A DNA stretch of 64,000 bases from Saussurea involucrata (taxonomy: Eukaryota > Streptophyta > Magnoliopsida > Asterales > Asteraceae). The position numbers and the translations under genes are program-made. Shown here in pieces: positions 20,601 to 30,786 of the stretch. Location: positions 91,674,873 through 91,738,872 of the forward strand of contig CM066326.1 of the NCBI GenBank assembly GCA_033807775.1. The letters are read 5' to 3'. How positions within the stretch are numbered: the stretch's first letter is position 1; every line of letters starts with the position of its first letter. The notes under the pieces are model-generated. The model ran no database searches and was not told the DNA's origin. It was given only the letters and a program-made list of their open reading frames with translations.

Positions 20601-21521
20601 GCTCCCTAGGAATAAACATAATACCCCACTACCCTTGCTACCACGGAATCCCCACTAAACCTGACGAGTCGCCTCGTAAACGCACAGTCGTATACAGTGG
20701 AAACCAGATAGACATTCGAATATAAGATTCTATCCTACAACGGTTGGACTCAAACAAGAGCTGCGCAATAGAACTAAATCCAACATTCTAAGGCTATTCG
20801 GTTCCTACCGCATACAACCTATAGTGCATTCGCTTAACAACCTCTCGAAGTTAACATAAGTTCCTAATAGCAAGTAACAACAATACAATACAGTGTATTA
20901 AGCACCAAGCAATCTAGCATACATACTCCTATGTTCTAGAAAGCAATTTTGCATACGTACTCATATGTAAACGCTATTCCCGGCTCACTAGGAATTTCAT
21001 CTCATCCCACTACCCTTGCTACCACGGAATCCCCATTAGCCATAACGAGTTGCCTCGCGAATACCCAGTTGCATGCAGCGTGAATCAAATAGACATTCGA
21101 ATACAAAATTCTATCCTAGAACGGTTGGACTCAAACAAGAGCTGCGCAATAGAACTAAATCAAATATTCTAAGGCTATATGATTCTTACTGCATACAACC
21201 TATAGGGCCTCCACTTAACAACTTACTATGACTAGCATTGATTCCTACTAGCAAGCAATCCTCATACAGTACAGTGTAAACAACATAGGCAATCTAGCAT
21301 GCATACCCTATGATCTAGAAAGCAATAAAACACTAAGTATTGTACCTTTCCCTTTGGCTCCGGCTGGCTGTACACACTGCGCCTTTGATCACCGTTTCTC
21401 AAACGGATTTTTCCTTCCTTTTATTTTCCAAAAACTTTAAAGAAAATTTTATAGCCGCAAACTTGAGATCAAACACACCGAGATGCGTTTGATTCACTCA
21501 AGCTGTGCTCTGATACCAAGT
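17700..21521 (-). mobile_element. LARD 1 internal domain
   Basis: Polypurine tract in reverse (ACTCTCCCCCACTTG, 17700-17714) followed by ACTTCGTCCTCGAAGTC, the reverse of the conserved 3' tail found just before the tract in coding gypsy elements (compare 59530-59570). Primer site in reverse, GCTCTGATACCA, at 21507-21518. Between them there is no convincing coding sequence; the right part holds a diverged tandem duplication. Confidence 0.85.
20600..21330. repeat. Diverged tandem duplication in LARD 1 internal domain
   Basis: Two copies of about 350-370 bp, starting near 20600 and 20975, share CCACTACCCTTGCTACCACGG, CGGTTGGACTCAAACAAG and CTGCGCAATAGAACTAAAT in the same order. Copies are clearly diverged, so the duplication predates this insertion. 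Confidence 0.8.
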
Positions 21522-23832
21522 TGTAACGTCCCAAAAATTACAAGGAATTTAAAATTTTTAAAGTAACATTTCATTAATAAAAACTCATTTAATAATCCAA
21601 TCATTTCATTTGCAAACTCATAATTAATATTCTCACGAACAATAAACAGCGGAATAAATGTCTAAAATTAAAATCATAAAAGTAATCAACTCTTCCCACG
21701 CGCCAGTGTGTACTCGTCACGCCTTGGAGCCACTCGTACCTGAAACCACAATTTATTGGGAAAGGGTAAGCACGAAGCTTAGTGAATTCAGACACCATAA
21801 ATAACACAGTTATTCCCACACCACCTCTAAACAGATAATTGCACATAAACAGCATACAAGTCTACGAACAAATCATAAACATGCATACCTACACCATCCC
21901 ACCCAAAGGCATAAGCTGGTCCACCCGACCACACGATAACCGTGCAAGCATTACCCGGCTCCCCCGGGTTCCTACGCCACCCGCGTATACAACCTTCGGT
22001 CCCACCGAGTCACTACGCCACCCGCGTATATAAACCTCGGCCCCACCGAGTTACTACGCCACCCGCGTATATAAACCTCGGCCCCACCGAACTCCTACGC
22101 CACCCGCGTAGTCATAACAATAAAGGTCCGACTAGACACCCCACTATTTAGTCCCGCATCACAAACAATTAAAACTACCACACACGTACAAATCGTAATG
22201 TAAAAATAACCGACATTAGTTATAGTGAGAGAACTCACCTCGTAAGCGCGCCTAGCTCACAAACAATAATTCAAGCTTCACAAATCCAAGATCACTTCCC
22301 AACACCTAAACAATCGTTAAAATGTATTAACACGAGACCCGGACCCTAAAACACGACACACCCTTAAATCGTCACTAAAACGACTTTTCGGTCTAACCAA
22401 ACAGGTCTGTTCGGGACCTGTTCCGACCTCCATAAACCCAGAAAATCCTCAATTAAATTACATAACCAGAAAGTACTTTGAGTTAGGGTTCCAAGGACAT
22501 ATTATACACCTCCTAACGATTTTTCTACAATTTATTATGGATTTTACAAAACCAATCTGCTGCACAGCGAAAAACAGTACCTTTCAGTACAAAACAGCAG
22601 TTTGACACTAGCTATGGTCCGAACTGGTTTTTCCGCAAAACATAAGAAACTTACTAGACTCAAAATGGGAGATTTTGGCACTGGTTTCACCCCAATACAA
22701 CGTTCCTATAAAAAGTTATGGCTTTCCCAAAACAGTGGCAGAAACTGTGACTTTTAAAACGGGACGCGAACTGACACATCCGGACCTGCTGTATAAACAG
22801 CCAATTTACGCCTAGCTAGAGGCCGAACCGGACTTCCGCTAAAACACGAAAAGTGTACCCGACACAGAATGTGAACCGTGGGTACCGGATTCGCCTCAAA
22901 CCGAGCTATGACGGAAAAGTTATGGCCGTCGCAAAACAGTGACAGAAACTGTGAATTCACATGAAATGACAACTATAACTAATTAACTCATTAAGACATG
23001 GCTTAATCCAAACAGACCCGAACAGCCTACAAGCTTACTGGAGAAAGGTCATACTAGGCTGGACAACCACCGAGCACCACCCACATCCATCTCCGGCAGC
23101 GGTGGTGGTTGGCGGCGGCGACGATGGTTACGGTAACCCTTCCGGCGAGACCTCCCATCGTCACCCACTTCCGACACACTCGCAAAAACGCACCCGCACA
23201 CACCCGCACCCCCCTGCCGCCATCACAGCGGCGGCGTGTAGTGGTGGCCACACCGCCGGCGGCCATGGCTGCCGCGGCGGTGGTGGTGGTTTGCGGTACA
23301 CTTGCGACGAACAAAACCAAAGAGAGAAAAAACAACGAAACGACAACACGGTTACCTCGACGCAGCCCCTCCTTCTCTCCGGTCGCTTGCTCCTCCTCTC
23401 CCCGGCGTCCTTCTCTCTCCGGCGAACACCCTCTCTCTCTACTCTCGCCGACGTCGATCTCTCTCTCTCTCTCTCGGTTCTTATCTCCGGCCGGCGACAA
23501 GGAAAAGGGGAGGGGGAATGAGCCGTAGGGTTTGGTTTAGTTTTCTTGTTTACTAATCTTTTCTTTCTCTTCTTGTCAATCACGTTATCCTCAACAAACC
23601 AAAAAATCAAATGGGTTTTGGTTCTAATTGCATGGGCCGAAACCAAAAGGGTGTATTGGCCCTTGACACAATTGGTCCCTCAACTAACAATCTTCTCGCA
23701 ACTAACCAAAAATTCCGACATTTAAACGATTAGGTCCAAATCGTCTAACCCCGATAACGGAACCCACATTAAATTAAACTTAAACGAAAAGAATTAACAA
23801 AAGAAAATACATACCGGGATACGGGCTTTACA
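21522..23832 (-). repeat. LARD 1, right LTR (5' LTR in element sense)
   Basis: 2311 bp, almost identical to 15391-17699. A two-base difference falls in the CT-repeat near 23460; scattered substitutions are seen, for example near 21760, 22350 and 23590. Confidence 0.9.
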
Positions 23833-23837
23833 GGACT

Positions 23838-23929
23838 GGTGATCCAGCGAGAACGTTGGGCTCCCAAGGGGGGTGGATTGTAAGATCCCACATTGGTTGA
23901 GTAGGAGAACTAAGATTGCCTTATAATAT
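23838..23929 (+). mobile_element. TRIM element, internal end and truncated 3' LTR
   Basis: Continues the TRIM after LARD 1: internal sequence with polypurine tract CCAAGGGGGGTGG (23866-23876), then the 3' LTR from 23879 (TGTAAGATCCCACATTGG), which matches the 5' LTR for about 50 bp and is then lost. Confidence 0.75.
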
Positions 23930-24142
23930 TTTACATGTGCATTTGATAAGATAAAGTGAGTCAGTAATCACTTACTGAATAAACATTTATTGGGTAAACA
24001 TTTAGTAAACGGTCCCTTAGTAATCAAAAGAGGAACGTGTAACTGTCGATTACCCAATAAGCACTATTTATAGGGTAAGATTATCGGTTAACAAAATAGC
24101 ACAATCAAATTGTCAGTAGAAAATCATCACATTTGTAGTTAT
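23930..24142. mobile_element. Tourist-like MITE remnant
   Basis: A right terminus GTAAACGGTCCC (24005-24016) followed by TTA matches the ends of the MITE at 12989. The matching left end is missing, probably lost at the TRIM truncation. Beyond 24020 there is only AT-rich sequence. Confidence 0.4.
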
Positions 24143-24335
24143 TTACATGTATAAGCAATCCTAAACACCTTCCAAAACAACTTAATAGCTTATTACGTTT
24201 TTGTACCACCCTAGGCTAATCAAAACACTTTTTATAAAACTTTGGTTTAACATCACATAAGTTGATAAGCATTTTCATAAAAAACCATAACTTATTTTAA
24301 ACAAGCAATTCCAAATACCCTGCAAGTATACCCAA
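24143..24335. mobile_element. Diverged copy of the 25503 MITE family
   Basis: Ends AAGCAATCCTAAACACC and, in reverse, GGTATTTGGAATTGCTTG resemble the termini of the MITE at 25503-25890, and the interior (AACTTATGTGATGTTAAACC in reverse) also matches. No clear TSD. Confidence 0.5.
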
Positions 24336-24384
24336 TATCTTCTCAAATTATGTTTTTTCAATTGAATAAAATACATTGTTTTTA

Positions 24385-24736
24385 GGGAAATTAATTAAAA
24401 TACCCTAAGTTTGAAAGTGACTTACCAAAATACCCTAAAAAATAAAAAATTTACCAAAATGCCATTTTTCCCGCGTTATGGAGCCCGTGATCGCGGTCAG
24501 GGACCAATTGTGAAATTTGTTGCAAGATATATTTACACTTTCAGTCCCTGACGGCCCGCGATGGCCCGCGGTGGGGACTGGAAGTGTAAATAATCTTGCA
24601 AAAATTTTCACTTTCAGTCCTTGTCCGCTATAGAGGGCTCTCACCGTGGAAATTTATGGCATTTTGGTAAACTTTTCAAATTTTGGGGTATTTTGGTAAG
24701 ACACTTTCAAACTTAGAGTATTTTAATTAATTTCTC
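24385..24736. mobile_element. Mutator-like MITE with 9-bp TSD
   Basis: 352 bp with terminal repeats of about 50 bp beginning GGGAAATTAATTAAAATACC (left) and GAGAAATTAATTAAAATACT (right, reversed). Flanked by the 9-bp duplication TTGTTTTTA at 24376-24384 and 24737-24745. No transposase. The interior is GC-richer, with CCCGCGATGG-type sequence. Confidence 0.88.
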
Positions 24737-24745
24737 TTGTTTTTA

Positions 24746-25136
24746 TGTAATATCTTATAAATAAATGATAACTGAAGTTTTAATATAGAAATACTAGTGG
24801 TATTAATGATGGGTGCTTTTTTTGGTGATAACCTTTATGATTCACTTTTATCATTCTATAGAAACTATATGTTTTTGCATTAAAATATATTATTGAATAC
24901 TAAATTGGTGAAGTTATAGTTAGTGGCCAAACCCATGCATTTAAAATCATATATATATATATATATATGGTTGGTTTTGGTAAGAAAAAAATTATGGTGA
25001 GAACGGTAAAATGAGATTCTTATTTTTTGATGTATATTAGAATGAGATGTGGTTAGATACATTAGATTAATTTTTTATTCAATCGCGATTCTTACCTTCG
25101 TATATATATACATTGTGTGGGGTCTTCATTTGAGAA
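24746..25136. other. AT-rich sequence with (AT)n run
   Basis: AT run at about 24949-24968 and a second TATATATATA at 25101-25110 bracket about 130 bp; this could be a TA-targeting MITE but no clear terminal repeats were seen. No gene. Confidence 0.4.
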
Positions 25137-25470
25137 CCCTTAAAATTATGATAACCTTAAGGATCGGTTAATCATGTATTATTTTACATGAATTTTTTCT
25201 ATCTATGCTTGGATTTAGTGTATTGATTAACATATATTTGTTTCACAACGTGTTTTCATCACATATCTTTGTTTCACAATGTAAGTGTTTTTTATATATT
25301 TGTAAAAGAAAAATAAAGTAAAAAAGTTCAAATTGTGAATCGAACACATATGAAACAAATACAATGTAAAACAAATATATATTAATCAATAAGATAATTT
25401 TTTTAAATAAAAAAAATCATATGAAACAATATCTTACCATAATACTTTTCACAACTATCACAATATAACC
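25137..25470 (+). repeat. Short AT-rich repeat element, relative of 11925-12590
   Basis: Begins near CATTTGAGAACCCTTAAAATT and includes a partly palindromic centre with TTGTTTCACAAYGT. Homologous to 11925-12590 apart from the MITE in the latter. Class unknown. Confidence 0.5.
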
Positions 25471-25502
25471 CCTACACCACATATTTACTTAAAATTAGTT
25501 TA

Positions 25503-25890
25503 AGGGGGTGTTTGGGATTGCTTATTTAAATCAACTTATGTTTTTCTATAAAAGTGCGTATCAACTCATCACATGTTAAATTGGAGTTTTATATAAAAAG
25601 TAAATTAAGTTTCAAGTCTAATAAGTTGTTATCAATAAGTTAGAATCATTTGACTTATCAACTCATCACATGTCAAATTGGAGTTTTATATAAAAAGTAA
25701 ATTAGGTTTCAAGGCTAATAAGTTGTTTTCAATAAGTTAGAATCATTTGACTTATCAAAAAGTGTTTATCACCGGTTTGACACCAGTATAAGCACTTTTT
25801 TTCCTCATCCAAACACTTAAAAGTGCTTATCACCGGTTTGACACATAAATAAGTCAAAACCCCTTAAAATAAGCAATCCCAAACACCCCT
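25503..25890. mobile_element. Tourist-like MITE
   Basis: About 388 bp with ends AGGGGGTGTTTGGGATTGCT and, reversed, AGGGGTGTTTGGGATTGCT, flanked by TTA/TAA (25500-25503, 25890-25893). Interior has two copies of an ACTTATCAACTCATCACATG segment. GGGTGTTTGG ends with a TTA target are typical of PIF/Harbinger MITEs. Confidence 0.75.
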
Positions 25891-25961
25891 TAAGCCAACA
25901 TAAATTAGATAAAGAGTGACCAGTGGTCCCTGTGGTTTACCTAAAATTTGGATTTGGTCCC

Positions 25962-28392
25962 TGTAATAATCCAAAATAAGTTAAGTGATCTAAATAAAAG
26001 TTAAGGGGTAAGATTGTATTTTTTGAAGGAATGAGGTCTAAAAATGAAACATGAGGAATAAATCCTTTTTGTCAGCACCACTTTTTGGTAATGAAATAGA
26101 AAACAATTCTAGGGTTGAATGTGTGTGTATGAGAAACCTGCCGTCATCGAGAGAGAGAGAAAAGCTGTAAAAAAAGAAGAAGAAAAGAAGAGAAGCAATG
26201 GGAGACCCTGTGTTTTTCGTGAGGAGAAAGAAGAGAGAAAGTAAATGATCTTGTGTGTGTGTCATGTGTGTGTGTGCGCCGGGAATAGACAGCAAGAGGC
26301 AGCCGACGAGAGAGAGAAAGAGAGACAGCCGGCGAGAGAGAGAGAGACAGTCGACGAGAGAGAGAGAGAGATGACGGGGAGAGAGAGAGACGACGAGGAG
26401 AGATGCAGCGAAATATGGAGATGGTGGTTGGGGTTCGTCGCCGGCAGGTTGCAGGTCGCCGGCAGTCGGCCGCCGACGGTGGTGGCTGAGGTGGTGTCTA
26501 CACCCTAAAACTCGTCTTATCCTTCTCATATAGCGAAAATTAGAGAGAAACAAGGAAGAAGAAGAAGAGGAACGTTTGAGCAACATATTTCGGATTCGTG
26601 AAAGTTAATCTGGTTAGAAATCAGTTCTTTTCGTATGCTCTTCCATGCTCGTAATGTTTGAATTATCAGTTTTCTAGTGGTTGTCAGTGGCGTAAGTTGA
26701 GAAACCAAATAAAGAAATTAATAGAACTTTGATTCTAGTTCATATTGTCAAAGTTTAAATCAAATTGTCTTGTGGGTTCTTGGTTAGGGAAATTTGGATC
26801 AGTTAACAAAAAAGGATTGTGTCATAAATCGAGTAGAGTTAGAATAATAGCGAAGAAATTGGGTTCTGTTCGTAATCACAAATTACCGGGACTTGGTTGT
26901 ACCGGAACCCATTTTAAGGAAATTACCGTAAGCCATTTTAGATACCGGAAGTCATTTCATTTACCGGAAATTTAAGTCCCGGTATGGTTTTTTAATCGCA
27001 ATCCATCAGGTTTTTAAACCATAATCCAAAATAGGCCACGTATGAGTAATGAGTTTGTGGACTTTATGTTAAAAGCACGTGGGCCGATCTTGTAAGTTTA
27101 AAGTGAACCAAGATGTGTTTTTTTAGAATTTATATTGAAAGCAAATGGTGGTCACGTGGACTTAGTTTTCTATTTGGCCAACACATAAGGATAACAATTA
27201 TGGATTTGTTACTTTAATTATTAATTATTAATAATTATTATAAGTATTAGTAAAGTTTATTAAAAGGGGCCGATGTCTAAAGATCCGGAACTTTAAACCG
27301 ATTTATAGGGTCCGAAGAGTAATGTCTTGAGCGAGTAAACAGAATCCAATAAGTATGATTTTGGACTAGAATTGTAACCTATCAACTTAGACAGTTTAGG
27401 GTTATGTTCGGAAGTAAGCTCGAAGGTAAATGATCAGATTTTGATATGCATTTTCTAAATAATAGGTGTTCTACTTAGAGATCGGAAATGTAAGTGAGAA
27501 GCTTTGGAGCGAGCAAGCCAAGTGAGTTTTTCTAACTAAAATACGCGCTCTTACGTGTTTCCAAGGAAAGTGATTTTATGAATATGCTCTGTTATTTTAC
27601 CTGACTTTTACGAAAACGAAAGTTAATGTTTTACTGATCAGAGTATGTTTATGAGCATGATTTATTTACAAGATGTTACGAATGTTTTTCCATGAAAAGA
27701 ATGTTCTACTGAAAAGATTGTCTAGCAATATGATATGGATTGTAAAACGTTATACGGAGTTCACGTTTTATGTTTATGATGAACTATGTGTATGCTATGT
27801 GGAGTCGGTCTGCACTGTGGGATCAGAGATAGATCCTCGGGTTCTGATGATCCCTTGGGTATGTATGACAGACTGGTAGGCTGGAATTCGTTTCCTCCTA
27901 TTTCGAGTAGAGGGGAGTCTGCGTAGGCTCCGGGAAGGGGAGTCTGCGTAGGCTCCAGAAGAGGCGAAAGGGGAGTCTGCTGGGGCCCCGATCGCGGTTA
28001 ACGATGTGATCCTTCATACAGTGCAGCACCATGATTGACGCTTATGTGAAGAATGTGAACTGTTTTATAAAAATGATTTATAATGTTGACGTACACTGTT
28101 TATGGAGGGAACTCACTAGACCTCATGGTTTAACCCTCGCTTTTCAAAACTAAAACCCTTTTCAGGTAAGCTTTTAGTAGGAGGCTCGGGTAAGTGGGCA
28201 AACGCATGATAGAGTACTGATGCAGTTAGAGACAGTGCCGGTGCCACTCGTAGTAATAGTTTTCTCAGTTGTGTATAGGTTGTTTCCGCCAACCTTAGTT
28301 TTTGTATGATGTAACGAAGATTTTGGGACCCAGATTTGAAATATTTATGAGTAAATGCTATGTACGTTTTGTTGTGTTCTTGGGTTGTTACA
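25962..28392 (+). mobile_element. Gypsy-type solo LTR 1
   Basis: 2431 bp, TGTAATAATCC...GGGTTGTTACA, with TSD GTCCC at 25957-25961 and 28393-28397. Includes a GA-rich leader (26145-26400), a few ACCGG motifs (26880-26990) and the shared GTGTATGCTATGTGGAGTCGG segment at 27788. Frames such as 26038-26586 (minus) fall in the GA/CT-rich leader and are not genes. Confidence 0.9.
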
Positions 28393-28500
28393 GTCCCTAA
28401 AGTGTAATAACCAAGATTTAATTCGTAGAGATTAAAGGTTGGGGAGAATTATTGTAAAAGATGGGAGAACAGGGACCAAATAGCAAATGTAGCAAGAGGG

Positions 28501-28508
28501 TATAAAAG
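28501..28508 (+). promoter_or_regulatory. TATA box of solo LTR 2
   Basis: TATAAAAG followed within 40 bp by AAAACCCTAGGAATCA, matching the 991-1706 LTR fragment. Probable core promoter for element transcription. Confidence 0.55.
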
Positions 28509-29051
28509 CCCCAAAGGGCTCAAAACCCTAGGAATCATTTCTTATGGTGGCGGCTTGGAGAATAGAGAGAGCAGAGGGAGAAATCGTTCAAGTGCAAAGG
28601 AAAGTTCCACCAAATTGCAAGTTGGAAGAGAAGATGAAATTGGGGTCTGATCCTACTCTATCAGGTAATCCCATATCCCAAACCTTATGTTAATGTTATG
28701 CTGGATTGTTGAGTTATGGAGAGAGTTTTGATTAAAAAGGGAGAAATGAGGCAACAAATTGTGTTTTATAGCTAAGGGGTTTGATAAGAATTGAAATAAG
28801 CAAGTTATGTTATATTATCAACTCAAAATCGCTGGATTAAGAGCTTGTCAGCAGTGTTTCAATCCCTAAAATGATATCCAGCCGTCGTCCGGTAAGTCTT
28901 AGGGAGTGAGTTACCGGATGAGGGAAGTTCCCGGATGGAGTGAGTTACCGGATGAGGGTTATTGTCCAGATAGGGCAATTACCCGGTTAGTGTAAGCAGA
29001 GTCCGGACACTGTGTCCGGGAAAGAAATGGTGTCCGATAAGTCTAGTGATC

Positions 29052-30786
29052 TGTAACACCCTAAAACAGGGGTTAACAAAAACTTCCATAAAACGGAAGA
29101 GTGGTACACATTACTAAAGTAAGAGTATACCTAATTAACATTTCATAATCATTAATACAAAGATTTAGTTAATTATAACTACTATTGGACCACTAGCTTA
29201 TCTGATCACTACTATGGCAATCAAATTACAAAAAGGATGTCGGAAAGTTCTATCATAAATCTTCCAATCTTTCACTCTCCAACAATGATCCCATGCTCAC
29301 AACCCTGTTCTAGACCTTCTTGTGTTCGGAACCACTATTATCTGTAACACACAAAACACATAACAAGTGTTAGGCTTTTAAAGCCTAAGTGAGGTTTACA
29401 CATAGCACATAGAGCATAATCATAGCATGTAGGAATAACGATTCGATACATTCACAAATTGGATTCCATGGAGAAGGTCCATATCGCTACCTAGTTACAT
29501 CATAATTGAAGGTATACCTTGATCGGTACCCCACGGTATTGTCACAAGGCATAACACAACGGAAAAACCCCACGGTATCCGTAGGTATGAATCAATTACA
29601 CTTACCCCACGGTGTGTAAGAATATATCCTCCAATGTCTACTAGGTGCTCCTCCAATTATGTGAATACCAAATATGTTAATCCAAATAATATTCAAAGCA
29701 TAATTAACACTTAACAATGGTCCAACCATTTAACAATATTAATACTACTTCCATGTGGTTCATATACATCCATATGTATCAAATCACATTCTATATAATA
29801 TCAATAATAAACATCCATGTTTACAATTCAATAATAGGTCCATATTGACCATTAAGCCATCCTTACTTCATTAAGACATAAATTAAGCCATCAACATAAT
29901 CACATACCAATGATGTATAATCAAACCCAAATCTTTAACACTAACATTTATCATGGTATTCCAAGTAATAGAACACAATTAATCTACCATAACTTACTTG
30001 GACTCTTCTTGTTTCCCTCTTCACCATTAAGAGCTTATTACTCAAGATTTCTCATTAACAATACCAAAATCAAGATAAAGAATGGTAGTAAAGTATAATA
30101 CAATCAATTAGATACAAGTTACTCACCTTAATTCTTCAATTGGTAAAACCCTAACTTGAATACTTGAACCCAATCACTCCAACAGGATGAAAAGAAGATG
30201 AAATGCCCTAATTCAAGTTTAAATGGGTAAGATTCATCTACTAATTGTTTGAATTGGATTATGATTGAGAGATGTGAATTTACCTTAAGCTTTAGATGGA
30301 AAATCGTCTGAAATGTGTAGAGCAGAGGCAAAGTCCGGTTTTGAGAATTCTAAGAAGAGAAGAGAATGACTAAGGATAAAGAGGTGGGTTTAATCCCCTT
30401 TTAGCACGTCAGGTACTCGGCGCCGATCACCCGCGCCGATGCATCGGCGCCAAACCATCGGCGCCAGCTTCTGTTTGCCAATCTTCTCAACTTCCACAAA
30501 TTTAGCCGTAACTTCTTCGTTAGGACTCCGTTTTTACCCCGGAAGGTACCGTTGGACTCGTATTCAAATTACTCATCCAACTAATCCATAAAGTCTAATA
30601 TTCCACTTTATGATCTATTTTTCATTAATTTCCTTAAGGAATTAATTTACTGATTTCTACCGGAAGTTATCAAATAACAAGTAAAAATTACGGAAATTAC
30701 TTAGGATATCAATCATAATCTAAAAAGTCAAAATATTAAGAAATATTAGGACTATTATTACTTACAAGGATTTTCCAGGTGTTACA
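29052..30786 (-). repeat. LARD 2, left LTR
   Basis: 1735 bp, TGTAACACCCTAAAAC...CCAGGTGTTACA. Contains CGGCGCCGATC/GGCGCC-rich short repeats at about 30415-30470. It has about 257 bp (30499-30760 region) that the other LTR lacks. Confidence 0.9.

Larger units (their letters stand above)
15391..23832 (-). mobile_element. LARD 1: large non-autonomous gypsy-type retrotransposon
   Basis: Complete element of 8442 bp on the minus strand with TSD GGACT (15386-15390, 23833-23837). LTRs are 2309 and 2311 bp and differ at few scattered positions. The internal domain of 3822 bp has a primer site next to the right LTR and a polypurine tract next to the left LTR but no frame longer than about 90 codons, so it encodes no Gag or Pol. 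Length and layout fit a large retrotransposon derivative (LARD). It sits inside a TRIM. Confidence 0.92.

Noticed and set aside
26038..26586. 182-residue minus-strand protein rich in Ser and Leu
   Set aside because: Encoded by the GA/CT-rich leader of a solo LTR; no domain, and composition explains the frame.
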